From contig CM057452.1 in assembly GCA_016271365.2 (NCBI GenBank), forward strand, positions 1,242,571,001-1,242,635,000: DNA of 64,000 nucleotides, written 5' to 3'. Below, in pieces: positions 22,208 through 32,689 of this stretch (position 1 is the stretch's first letter; every line of letters begins with the position of its first letter). Source of the stretch: Neoceratodus forsteri. Its lineage: Eukaryota; Chordata; Ceratodontiformes; Ceratodontidae. Position numbers and translations under genes: made by a program. Below the pieces are notes generated by a model. The model was not told the DNA's origin and did no database searches. It saw only the letters and a program-made list of their open reading frames with translations.

Positions 22208-23629
22208 GATCTGCTGAAGGAGGAGGGGATGATGGTGGCAGCGAGGAAATCTGGTATCCAAAGGACACTTGGTATGCATAGCTTAAATGTAGTCAGCATG
22301 GAGGGATATGATATGTAACACTCTTCCCTCCGAACCATGAACTTAGACCTTAAGTGCAATGGGTTACTGGCCTCCCAATATTGGAGTGAATTAGGGAACT
22401 GAATTTACTGATTATTAATGTGTAAATGTTTGTGCAACATGACTGTGACTTTGGCTCGCTCTCTGTCTACCCTGGCTACAGAGCTAACACCCTCTTGGGA
22501 CGTAGAAACCCAACCTGATTGAGAAGAAAACTACTTCTATAGCTGATGTAGGGAAATGGTCCCCTTAGACCAATGATATCTTAGGGAAGGCGTTCCAAAA
22601 ATCATGTGAATAACTGACAAGCACATACGTCCCAAGGAGAAAAGAGATGTCGCCGATGAGAGTTAACCCGAACAAGTTGTCTTAAACAATTGTTGGCAAT
22701 AAGAAGGAAAACAAGCCACCATTCAGGTCCATATCTCAAGGAATGAAGATATAATTTATGTTGTGATCATCACCATGGAGGAGAGGGACTGCTCCAATAC
22801 CATCCGTTTGTAGAAAACCTCTGGGTAACCATCCTCAGACCACTCCGGACTGGGGATGATTTTTAAATCTGGAAAAGGATGGCCAACATGTTACTTCATT
22901 TATGGAAGGAAAATTCATTCATTCATTCATTCATTCATTCAAGTGTCTAGCCAGGAAGGCATGTTGAGCAGGCTACTGCTCGATTCCAGATGCGTCCTGA
23001 GTGAAGGGGAGACTACATTCACAGTTGGAGTGCAAACATAATACAAAGTGTAACTCATAACAGTAACAAACACTACATCATTCAGGTAGCGATACTGTAG
23101 ACAGAGTACATTGAGAGTACAATAAATAGAGAACCCCAAAACAGGCACAGTTTAAATATAGTATATTAAATATAGGAAAATAGGTAATCATACATTGAAA
23201 CGAACATTTTTCTGTCTATCAAAAGCCTTCCACCCAGCCAAACCAGTAGTGTTGTGACTTCTGCCACCGAAAGCCACAACATCCACCTACACCAGCAACC
23301 CCAGTTGGAGACTGGACCCAGGTCACTGAGAATCAGCTGGGGTAGGAAGGAAATGAACCTCAGATGGCTGCTCACTTCTCCTGGTGAGGGTAGACTAGTT
23401 GCACTGATCTCATACTACCACCACATGAAGTTGAATCACCACGAGTGTGGGGCCAGTTGGCTTAGGACATGTGGTGTATGCAGGTCATAGTGCACATTTA
23501 CAACTGTGTCACTGCACACTGCTAGCTACAGGGGAAAAAATGGGAAATGGAGCTGATGTAGGATGCTAAGCTCACTCCTCTATCAGCACCACCACCCAGG
23601 GCTCCCTTGCGTATCTTGCATATATTCAG
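22208..23629. other. Unassigned interval with repeat X copy and (ATTC)n
   Basis: An uninterrupted copy of dispersed repeat X runs at about 22316-22545, starting TGTAACACTCTTCCC. It may be part of an LTR, but no partner was seen. A short (ATTC)n run lies at 22914-22941. The rest (23040-23620) shows no recognisable gene or repeat. Confidence 0.4.
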
Positions 23630-23973
23630 TGCAAAAAAAAACTCTGTTAATGCATTAGTTAGGGTTGATTCCACATCAACAAAAGTCTGGAAATTTGACA
23701 CCCCTCCACCATCCTCAGGCCAACAGGTGCTGGGGTGTGCCTTGGGGTCATCAGGCCTAACACTTACCCCATCACATGTGTAAACAAGCTGAGATGGTAC
23801 AATAGAGGAGACTGGGGTGAGAGTTAGGCCCCGATGACCTGAAGGCACAACCCAGTGCCTGTTGGTTTGTGGATGATAGGGGGGGAGTAGGGTTGGTAAC
23901 CCTAACATTGAATTTCGAGACTTTTATTGGTGTGGAATCAACCCTAACTGATGCATTAATGGAGTTTTTTGCA
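23630..23973 (+). mobile_element. Palindromic element P, copy P1
   Basis: 344 bp from TGCAAAAAAAACTCTGTTAA to GAGTTTTTTGCA. The halves are inverted copies of each other around a loop reading CATGTGTAAACAAGCTGAGA (23775-23794). The arms include GCATTAGTTAGGGTT and its complement. The right flank GAATTTCCCTTCTTTTT is shared with other P copies. No coding sequence; it would be mobilised in trans if still active. Confidence 0.8.
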
Positions 23974-24014
23974 TGGAATTTCCCTTCTTTTTGATAAAGT
24001 GAAATGTTACTCAT

Positions 24015-24255
24015 ATGGTATCCATAGGTGGGAGCTTGGGCCCTCTAGGCTGTGTGCTCCCTCCCACCCATCAGTATAGAGACATAGTGCAGGAGGGGTC
24101 TTCGCTCCCAGTTTTGCATAATGGGATGCATATTTGGGACTCTGGGCTCTGTGCTACCACCCAACCATAAGTGCAGAGACATAGCAACTGAGATCCCTGT
24201 GCCCCCAGTATTGCAAGATGGTATCCATGGGTGGGAGTGCAGGGCCCCAAGGCTT
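24015..24255 (+). repeat. Tandem repeat, ~100 bp period, 2.4 units
   Basis: Units begin ATGGTATCCATAGGTGGGAG (24015), ATGGGATGCATATTTGGGA (24121) and ATGGTATCCATGGGTGGGAG (24218). Each has a GGGCYC core and a GCAGAGACATAG-like word. The array starts 40 bases from P1, and GGGCCC-containing sequence also flanks P2, P5 and P6. Confidence 0.7.
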
Positions 24256-26215
24256 TGTTGAGGTGTTGATCAAGCTAAACCCCAAGGTATCTAAAGGAGG
24301 TGCAGTCCTCCAGCTTTGTCCCATCCAAGTGTGGAAAGTGGGGATGGAGGGGAGCTGAGAGAGTCTCTGCCATGTGCTGAAGGACATGGAGACAGTTTTC
24401 TTGGTGTTCAGGAAGAGCTGATTTGAGTGAAGCCAGAGCTAGACACTGTTGAAGTCATGCTAAAATCTGGATGCAACATCAGAGGTTGAGGGGACGGATG
24501 TATACAAGACTGTATCATCTGCATACATGTGAATGGATGCGCATGGGCAGGCTGTGGGAAGATCATTGAGAAAGATGGAGAATAGCAGTGGGCCAAGGAC
24601 AGAGCCTTGGGGGACACCAGTTGAGATGGGTAGGGAGGAGGAGGAGATGGAGTTGCCAAATCGGACAGACTGAGTCCTGCCAATGAGATAAGAGTGGAAC
24701 CAACTGGTGGCCACACTAGACAGCCCTACTTGGGAGAGCTTGGAAAGGAGGAGAGAGTGGGATACAGTGTTGAAAGCCTTCACAAGGTCTACAAAAATGG
24801 CTGAGGTGATGATGCCTTTGTCCATGCCAGTGAGCATGGAATCGATGAGTCTCAGGAGGAAGGTAGTGGTGGAATGGGACTTCCTAAACCCGGACTGGAA
24901 TGGAGTGAATAAGAAGGAAGATTCAAGGATGGAGTAGAGCTGGGAGAGGACAAGATGTTCTTGCAGTTTTGCCAGGATAGAGAGGAGGAAGACAGGGCAA
25001 TAGTTTCTGGGGAAGGAGGGGTCACTGCCTTTCAGAAGGGAATGACTGTGGCATGCTTCCATTCAGTTGGAATAGAAGCAAGAGGGAAGGAAAGGTTGAA
25101 AAGGGAGGCCAGGAGTGTGGCAATGGCAGGGGCTGCCAGGAGGAGCAGTTTGGAGTCCAACCCAGTAGGACATTTCCCCTTGGTGAGGTTCAACCATGGC
25201 ATTGTAAACATTGGACAGGGTAACATGTCAGAAGGAGAAACCAGGGAGGGAAGCTTGTGCAGGGTGGGTGGTAGGTGGGGCTGGAGGTGTGGGAGGGAGA
25301 GATGATAGGAGTGATGAGATACAGCTCATGAAGAAGGAATTGAACTCAGTGTCCACTGAGACAAGGAACCCGTTATTGTGGAGCCACAGGCATTTAAGAC
25401 AGGAGTGGGGGGCTGAGATGGAGGGAGGAAGAGTGATTGTATCACATTCAATAATTTGGAGGGGTGTTTAATATTGGATAGGAAGGTGGATTTGAATTAG
25501 TTTGCTTTTGTGTGGCAGATTTGTCTTGTGCATGCATTTCAAAGAAAGCGATACTTCTGTGAAGCTGAGATGGAGCCAGTAATTTTAAGGGCCTTCCAAG
25601 CCTGGTCCCTAGATTTGAAGCAGGCCATGATATAAGCGGTGTTCCAGGGTAGGTGAGAGCCCCCCACCCTGGTCCATCTGAGAGAGGAATGGGTCCCAGA
25701 CAGAGAGGAACTTGGACTAAAAATAGTCTATGGCAGAGTTACTAGAGGGGGCATGAGGGATGAATGATCAATCAACATTTACCAGGTCAGATGGGAGAGA
25801 GAAGTTTAGGGCTTTAAATTACCATACCAGTATGGTTTTTGAGGGGGTGCCTTGGGCCTATGAATTTTTCTTACCAAATAGATTAGATGATGGTCACTTA
25901 GTGAGTCAGGTAGTAGTCCTGCTGCAATTATCCATTGTGGATCGGAGGTGAGAGACCAATCCAGTACCGTGTGGTTATGTGATTTAAGGTTTAGTCTGGT
26001 GGGTTCTGTAATCAATTGTGACAGATTTAGGACAGCAATGTCATTCTGAATTTTAGAGGTAGATGTGGAGAGCCAATTCACATTAAAATGACATAGAACA
26101 TGGAGTTCCCTTCCTGATGCATGGGATTTTAAGGTGGTTAGGTGGTCCACAATAGTGGACACAGGGGAGTTAGGGAATGGTAGGAGCCAGCGATTAAAAG
26201 AATGGCATGTTCATT
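24250..26215 (-). mobile_element. LINE family A, copy 2, truncated at both ends
   Basis: Minus-strand reading: LNLSQLITEPTRLN, VLDWSLTSDP and LSDHHLIYLVRKIHRPK (endonuclease end, 26162-25806), then in 25226-24460 [77 protein letters not shown] and [11 protein letters not shown], then FGNS and FSTWQRLS of the C-terminus. The RT from 25062 to 24460 is open over 200 codons with YADD intact. It matches family A at 17651-21352 block for block. Confidence 0.87.
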
Positions 26216-26768
26216 GCACAAAATCACTTTTCTGGTATGATTAACAAAATGACAGTGCCACTGTTTATGAGGTGAGGTCCTCAAAAGGCCATATTGAAAA
26301 TTTTGTGCACAAATTCCTCAAAATGCCCGAGTTACATGAGTCCATTGTATTAATACTATGCACACACATAACTGTGGTGTTTTTCCATATTTTGCCTCCA
26401 AATTTTTAACCTAGCCATTTTTTCACACCACCTCATGAGCAATATAGCTTTCATTTCCCACATAATGTCCAAAATGTGTTTTTGCACCCATGGTGCAGAA
26501 TGGTGTTGCAGTTGCATATAATTACATTTTGCCTTGCATTTCACAATTTCTCTGTACTAAGGTAAATGCTGTGGGGTAATAAGATGGCTATGCTGACAAT
26601 TTGGTTGCTGTTGTTTGACACATGGAAGTGTAGGGCACAGAGGGTCCTGCGCTTACACAGCTACCTACATATCTATGGAGGGATTGGAGTGCAGGGTCCA
26701 AAGTACCCTATCCTCCCACAGTAAAGTAAGAATACTACTATACTATCTCAAAAAGAAGGGAAATTCAT
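26216..26768. other. Unassigned sequence left of P2
   Basis: Nothing coding is seen. The last 60 bases (TATACTATCTCAAAAAGAAG and onward) are the inverse of the right flank of other P copies, so the P-associated repeat extends beyond P itself. Confidence 0.35.
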
Positions 26769-27096
26769 TGCAAAAACTTCGTTAATACATCAGTTAGGGT
26801 TCACATCCCAGATTTAAAACTTTGGAAATTCAGTGTTAGGGTTACCAACCCTACCAACCCATCTGCACACCAACAGGTGACAGGATGTACCTTGGGATCT
26901 TAAGGCCTAACTCTCACCCCATTCTCCTATACTGTACCATCTCAGCATGTTTACACATGGAAAGGGGTGATAGTTAAGCTCAATGACCCCATGGCACACC
27001 CCTAATGCCTACTGATGTGTGGAGGGGTAGGGGTTGAGTAGGTTGGTAACCCTAAAAATGAATTTCAACCATAATCGATGCATTAATAGGGTTTTC

Positions 27097-27100
<4 letters not shown>
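26769..27100 (-). mobile_element. Palindromic element P, copy P2
   Basis: 332 bp in the opposite orientation to P1: the loop appears as the complement of CATGTGTAAACATGCTGAGA near 26935-26960. The right end GGGTTTTCTGCA is followed at once by (TA)n. Flanked on the left by the shared TTTCCCTTCTTTTTGAGA sequence in inverse. Confidence 0.8.

Positions 27101-27139
<39 letters not shown>
27101..27139. repeat. (TA)n microsatellite abutting P2
   Basis: A pure TA run starts at the last base of P2. A second, shorter TA run (27244-27258) abuts P3, leaving a 105-base centre. Confidence 0.9.
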
Positions 27140-27143
<4 letters not shown>

Positions 27144-27258
27144 GCAATTCTGCTTAAAGTTGGACCAGCATAACATTCTGTGGTGATTTGCATATGCAGC
27201 CCATGATGCTTTGCATTGTGGGGGCATGTGTGATTTTGTATTTTATATATATATATAT

Positions 27259-27619
27259 TGCAAAGAATTGCATTAATGCATCAGTTAGGGTTAAAGCAAC
27301 AAAAGCAGAGAAATGTGGCATTAGGATTTTCAACCTTAACACCCCATTCCCCACCCTGCACAGACCCACAGCTGAGAGTGGGGCCATGTCTGGCCTGAGA
27401 ACTCTAACGCTCATACTATTCTATTAGAAAATAAGGCGACATTATTACAGCATAGGATAATGGGTTGAGCATTAGTGTTCTCCGGCTCAAGACTGCCCTC
27501 CCTGGCTGTGGGTCTGGTGCAGGGTGGGGAATGGGGTGTTAGGGATGAAAACCCTAATGCCACATTTCCCTACTTTTGTTGCTTTAAACCTAACTGATGT
27601 ATTAATGCAGTGTTTTGCA
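27259..27619 (+). mobile_element. Palindromic element P, copy P3 (variant core)
   Basis: 361 bp from TGCAAAGAATTGCATTAATG to GCAGTGTTTTGCA. The arms contain CATCAGTTAGGGTTAAAGC and its complement, but the centre differs from P1, P2, P5 and P6 (CAGACCCACAGCTGAGAG and its complement near 27500). With P2 it forms an inverted pair around two TA tracts. Confidence 0.75.
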
Positions 27620-27654
27620 ATTTATGTCGTTATTTTTTGAGATAGCACAATAGT

Positions 27655-28140
27655 ATCTTTTTTCTATTTAATATTTTTATTGAAATTTTTCCATATATAC
27701 AGAACAATCAATTGTCAAAATACAATCCAAGGACTACTAAATACAAAAAGACCCCCACCTCACCTTCCAATCATCTGAACAACCACTAAACGAGACACCA
27801 CTCCCAGTGTACAATACATTCATATCGCCACCCTACCCCCCCACCCTCTCAAACCAACTTTCTACCCCCAACCCTCTTCCCCCACCCAAGTCACAGACTG
27901 TCGTTATAAACATGCATCATGATAGCAATCATGAACATCTGAAGATAAGCATACTATTATAACAATCTAATGTACCCTAAGATCTCAAAAGGTAGAGAAA
28001 GGAGAAACATAAAAGTCTCCAATCTGAACTAACTCACCTCCCGGCTATGTAATGAAGCATGGGATCCCAAAGCTCTCCAAATTGTATCAGTCTATGGTTC
28101 TGTACTGCTATGGCTCTTTTCACATTAATGGCAAGTGTCA
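27655..28140 (-). mobile_element. L1/Tx1-like LINE 3' fragment
   Basis: The minus strand ends TTCAATAAAAATATTAAATAG at 27655-27680. Upstream, near 28060-28100, a frame reads NHRLIQFGELWDPMLHYIAG, resembling the end of L1-type ORF2. The C-rich 27760-27890 part is probably 3' UTR. Only the 3' end is present. Confidence 0.45.
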
Positions 28141-28177
28141 GTTCTTGAAACCTGAAGGGTCAGGAGATTCTCATTTA

Positions 28178-28302
28178 ACCTCATTTATGCCAGTTGGGGG
28201 GTGAGCAGGGTCCAAGGTGGGTTTTCAACCCTAACACCGAATTTCCTCACTTTTATCACTGTGGAACAAGCCTAACTAATGCATTAAACAGAGTTTTTTT
28301 CC

Positions 28303-28305
<3 letters not shown>
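28178..28305 (+). mobile_element. Palindromic element P, copy P4 (right half only)
   Basis: Right half: CCAGTTGGGGGGTGAGCAGG, TTTTCAACCCTAACACCG, GCCTAACTAATGCATTAAAC, ending TTTTTTTCCTC, followed at once by (TA)n to 28342. The left half is missing. Confidence 0.7.
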
Positions 28306-28350
<45 letters not shown>

Positions 28351-28478
28351 ATATATTTATACAAAACATGTTTTGGGATATATGAATGGATAAAAAGTGA
28401 TATCTCAGACAGGCAGTGAAGAGATCACTGATATCTCCATGTTCCTATATGTCATAGTGATATCTCCATGTTCCTATA

Positions 28479-28798
28479 TTTTATTTATTTATTTATTTAG
28501 TTATTTAGTTAAACATCAGTTTAGAAACCTTTGAGCCAGAGGCTCATTTACAAAGGTACCTCATCACAAAGAGGACATCAGAACAGTAGTACAAGGAACA
28601 CAGTACTTACAAACAAAAAAGTTACAGTTCAATTACAATTTTGTTACAATAGAGTACAATCTCCAATGAGCAAAAGATAACAAAAGGTGCAAAACTTATG
28701 GTCAGGGGAGAGCTGGTGGGGGTAGAAGGGAGGGAGATAGGGAGGAGGAATAAGTAGGGAAAGGAAGGGGAGCCGCTCAGTGAGCATTGTCAAACAGA

Positions 28799-28850
<52 letters not shown>

Positions 28851-30945
28851 TACACTAGGCTAGTGGCAGTTGCATTTGTAGAGCTAAGCAGGAAGTTTCT
28901 GAGCCTGGGCTTAAAGCAAGCTAAGGTTAGAGAGTTTGAGACACTGGCAGGAGGAGTTATACCAGTGGAAGTGCAGGTAGGGGAATGCCCTCTGACCTTG
29001 TGGTCCTGGCTCTCAGAATAACTAGGGTAGCTCTTGACGAGCTGCGCGTGATCAGGGTCGGTGCATGTGGCGAATGGAGGTTGGATAGGCCTATGGGGAT
29101 AGGCCATGCAGGGTTTTAAAGGCTAGCTGGCATGTCTGATACATGAGTCGCTCTTCCAGGTTGAGTAGGGTAGCCAGGGTGTACAGCTCACATGTGTGAG
29201 TGAGTCTGGGAGCACCAGTGATAAGTCTGCAGGCCTTATTTACTGTGAGGCGAACCTTGTTGAGGCAGTCTGATCTGCTGAGCCATAGACCCGGAAGGCC
29301 ATAGTCAATGAGAGACATGACAGAGGAGATGACAGCCAGGCAGAGGGCATCAGAAGGGAGGCATTTCTTGTGCCGGTAAAGAATGCCTAGCCGTGAGTTG
29401 GCTACAGAATTTAGGGCAGATATATGTCCATGGAATGAAAGTGCAGGGTCAAAGGTTATACCAAGATATTTATAGGATTGCACCTGGTCAATGACGAGAT
29501 TGAGTGTGGAGTGGACAGCTAAGGGAAACTTGCTGTACTTATTTTGGGGGTGGGAGAAGAGCATTGTTTTTGTTTTCTTAAGGTTGATAACAAGTCGGTG
29601 CTCAGTGAACCAGGTAGCTGTGGAGTCAAAGACTAGTTGGAGGGAGTTCTGTAGCAGCATGGGGTCATTGTGGGAGGCAACGAGAACAGCATCATCAGCA
29701 TAGAGAAGCATCTTACCCGTACAACTGCTGGGTAGGGAGTTAAGAAAGAGTGAGAATAGTAGGGTCCAAGAATTGAGCCCTGCGGCACCCCAGAGTGAAT
29801 GGGGCATGTTTCAGAGAGAGTACCGTTGACTTTCACACATTGGGAGCGGGCGGAGAGATAGCTGGTGCACCATGAAACAGGTCCTGAGGCAAAGCCTATT
29901 AGGTCGAGGGTGGAGAGCAAAAGAGGATGCGAAACAGTATCAATGCTTTAGACAGGTCAATGAATATAGCACCAGCCAGGGCACCAGAGTCCAAGGAGGC
30001 ATGGAGGAAGTTGGAAAATTCCAGGAGTGCTGTATTGGTACTATGACCTGCTCTGAACCTGTGTTGTTCAGGGCAGAGAACATTGTACTTACAGAGGTAG
30101 TCAGAGACTTGGGACGCCACAATTTTCTCTAACGCCTTAGAGAGGGGAGAGGATTGAGATGGGTCGTAGTTACCCGAAGAGTCCTGTCACCACCTTTATG
30201 GACAGGGGTAACTGTGGCAATCTTCCAGGCAGAGGGAATTTTCCAAGACAGAGTGATTTGTTGAAAATGCATGTAATAGGTGAGAGGACCTGATCCAAGA
30301 CCTGACATAAAGGCAGGGATCAAGTGAGTCATTACGATGGTGTTACCTTTTGGGCTTTTAGCAAGTAAGGCCTAACTTCTTGCATGGTGACACGGCCAGG
30401 TGGAAAGAGGCGGCAGGTGGGTGGTGGTACAGATGGAGGAGGTGGACTGAAAAGTTACCAGGAAGTACTGAGCTAAGGTCGGTAAAGGAGTTATTGAGGT
30501 GGGAGGCAATGAGGGCAGGGTCAAAGGAGACGGTACCATTGATGTTGAGAAGAGAAGGAGAGGGGACTGGGAGTGACCATTCAGTTGCTTGATGTTGTCC
30601 TAAGCACCTGGGGTTCCCCAGGAGGAGGTAAGAGAGGCTTGGTAGTATTCCGCCTTTGCTTTGCGGATGGCCCAGGTGCACTGGTTACGGGCAGCAGCAT
30701 GGACTGCTTGTCAGCTGAGCGGCCAGTAGCAACAGCAAGGTGCCAAAGATTGTCACGTTGCTTAGAGTTGCCACAGAAGGGCAGGGTGATCCAAGGGGCA
30801 TGTTTCACTTTGGACCTCCTAGCAGTTATGGGAGCAAAGATATCACAGGCAAAGTTGAAAATGCTTAAAAGAAGCCCAGGGCCAAGTCAATGTTGGTTGC
30901 CCTCGTTAGAGGGGACCATTCAGTGTGGGCAAGGAAGCCCACACT
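28479..30945 (-). mobile_element. LINE family C, copy 2
   Basis: The minus-strand LINE ends in a (TAAA)n tail at 28479-28512, preceded by TTTGTAAATGAGCCTCTGGC and TCAAAGG. It is flanked by a 28-base direct repeat (28451-28478 and 30946-30973, 24/28 identical). A (TA)n tract lies in its 3' UTR (28799-28841). Its C-terminal domain GILYRHKKCLPSDALCL matches copy 1. The 5' part is truncated in the endonuclease-RT linker. Confidence 0.82.
28850..30808 (-). pseudogene. Family C reverse transcriptase (copy 2)
   Basis: Blocks from 5' to 3': PWITLPFCGNSKQRDNLWH, KIATVTPVHKGGDR, YLCKYNVLCPEQHRFRAGHS, AGAIFIDLSKA, GFASGPVSWCTSYLSARSQC, HSGVPQGSILGPY and LLYADDAVLVASH (catalytic YADD near 29690), then VINLKKTKTMLF, SYKYLGITFDPALSFHGHI, VISSVMSLIDYGLPG, LTVNKACRLITGAP and LEERLMYQTCQLAFKTLHGL. 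The last 238 codons (29807-29091) form one open frame. Stops and frameshifts affect the upstream half. It lacks the endonuclease. Confidence 0.85.
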
Positions 30946-31059
30946 GTCATGGAGATATCTCTATGTTCCTGTACGTCATCCTAATTAGTGAAACTCTTTC
31001 ACCTTTCCAGTGCAGCGCTGTCACCTGTAAGCATCCCCCGACCCCAACGCTTCTCAGTC

Positions 31060-31790
31060 ATCTATCTGGTTGAGCCTGCCATTATAGAAGGCATTTAAAA
31101 AGTGTGTGATCCTGGCATCACTTTTAAACAAAGCAGTAGTTTTAACATTTATCTGGTTGATCGTGCCACTTACTGCACTTTTGCTTTCTCCCCTGAAACA
31201 TATCGCAAGGTGACCGAGTGTAATCTGCATTAATACTTGACATGGTGCCAGACGTTTACTACAAGGCACCCTGTGTTACCACTTTCAGAAAATCATTACT
31301 TTTATCCTTGTCATGTCACTGTTTGTTTGCCTTGCCATCCTGCAGAGTGTAGAGACTCTTGGAGTGTCCCCTGCTTCAGAACAGCAGACAGAAGCACAAG
31401 TGAGTGAGCGAGTGTTGCCATAGCAACACTCGCTCGTGCTTCCCTCTGCAATGCTGAAGCTGAAGCGGTGAACACTCGCTGTGCAGTCTCTACAGTATGC
31501 ACTTAGTTTGAAAAAAACAACAGTAAGAGTCGTTTTTATCTTCAGTTTCGAAATGTGGTAACGCAAAGTGCCTTGTAGTAAATGTCTGGCACCACATAAT
31601 GTATCAGTGTAGCTAGCGCTCTGTCATGACGGTTTGGGGGAGAAACAAAAGTGCAGTAAGTAGCAGGATCAATCAGATTCATATTAAAAATGCTAATTTG
31701 ATTAAAATTAATGGCAGGATCAACCAGATATGTTTTTAATCACCTCTACAATGCCAGCTTCAACCAGATATGTTTTTTAATAACTTGAAC
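31060..31790. mobile_element. Fold-back with ~360 bp arms and a 4-base loop
   Basis: The arms meet at a perfect 13-bp stem, GAGCGAGTGTTGC / GCAACACTCGCTC (31406-31418, 31423-31435), with loop CATA. Outward, matching blocks include GTAGAGACT, GTTACCAC, TTTACTACAAGGCAC, GGTGCCAGAC and CACTTACTGCACTTTTG. Several blocks are diverged. No coding sequence. It lies between the LINE at 28479-30945 and a second hairpin at 32070. Confidence 0.75.
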
Positions 31791-31970
31791 ATGGCAGAAT
31801 TAACCACAATACATTTAAATACCATATATACTCTGTGTTTGTGTGTGTGGGGGATATGAGACATTGTGTTAGGAGGGAGCATGGCAGGGTCAACCAAATA
31901 AGGTTTTTTTAATGACTATGAAATTGCAGCCTCAAACAGCTATTTTTTAAACTACAACTGCCAGAGGGTT
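31660..31970 (+). repeat. Degenerate ~50 bp minisatellite
   Basis: Units share TGGCAGGATCAACCAGATAT followed by T-rich TTTTTAAT. Copies start near 31665, 31712, 31750, 31790 and 31880. One unit in inverse lies near 31060-31080 and another near 31150. Confidence 0.6.
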
Positions 31971-32069
31971 ATGTTGGCATTGCCATCACCTCTATGTGGT
32001 TGATTGTATTGAGGGGGGTCATGTGGGGGGTTGTGCTGGATTGGACCCAAAACATATGTTGTATAAACA

Positions 32070-32230
32070 GAATATGACATGACCTGACTAAAGATATCAT
32101 ATTTATCTTCACTCGAGGCCAGTGACATCAAGATATCTCATTCGTGGCTTCGCCACTCGTGAGGTATCATGATATCACTGGTCTCTCGTGAAGATAAATA
32201 TGATATCTTCAGTCAGGCCATGTCATATCC
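32070..32230. repeat. Long hairpin, ~79 bp arms, 3-base loop
   Basis: The left arm (32070-32148) ends GTGGC and the right arm (32152-32230) starts GCCAC, with loop TTC. Inside, AGATATCATATTTATCTTCA pairs with the complementary block at about 32191-32212. Identity of the arms is roughly 80-85% by eye. (TA)n and P5 follow directly. Confidence 0.85.
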
Positions 32231-32242
32231 TATATATAGATA

Positions 32243-32248
<6 letters not shown>

Positions 32249-32291
<43 letters not shown>
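32249..32291. repeat. (TA)n microsatellite left of P5
   Basis: A TA run with one TG interruption ends five bases before the P5 terminus. It belongs to the recurrent (TA)n-P arrangement. Confidence 0.9.
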
Positions 32292-32293
<2 letters not shown>

Positions 32294-32296
32294 CTA

Positions 32297-32634
32297 TGCA
32301 AAAACTTTGTTAATTCATCAGTTAGGGTTCTTCTACAGCAAAAAAGGGAGAATTTGATTGAAGGTTCCACCCACCCCACCCCTACCTCCCCACCCAACAG
32401 GCATCGGGTGTGTGTTGGGGTCATTATTCTAACTCTCACTCCATCCCATGTGTAAACAAGCTGACATGGTGCAGTGTAGGAGAATGGGGTAAGAGTTTGG
32501 GCCAATGACTCCAACGCACACCCTAATGCCTGATGGTGGGGGTGGGGTGCAAGGGTGGGAACCCTTAAATCAATTTCCCTTACTTTTGTCACTGTAGAAG
32601 AACCTTAACTGATGCATTAATGAAGTTCTTTTCA
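32297..32634 (+). mobile_element. Palindromic element P, copy P5
   Basis: 338 bp from TGCAAAAACTTTGTTAATTC to GAAGTTCTTTTCA. The loop near 32447-32466 reads CATGTGTAAACAAGCTGACA. (TA)n is on the left and the shared GAATTTCCTTGCTTTTT flank on the right. With P4 it brackets the 28.3-32.3 kb segment as an inverted pair. Confidence 0.8.
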
Positions 32635-32689
32635 TAGAATTTCCTTGCTTTTTAAGAAAGAATAGAAAAGTAGAAAGTTGCAAAAGTTG

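Noticed and set aside
22914..22941. CRISPR-like short repeat
   Set aside because: It is a plain (ATTC)n microsatellite; no spacer-repeat array exists in the window.
32169..32357. Frames with Ile-Tyr repeats
   Set aside because: Translation of (TA)n tracts.
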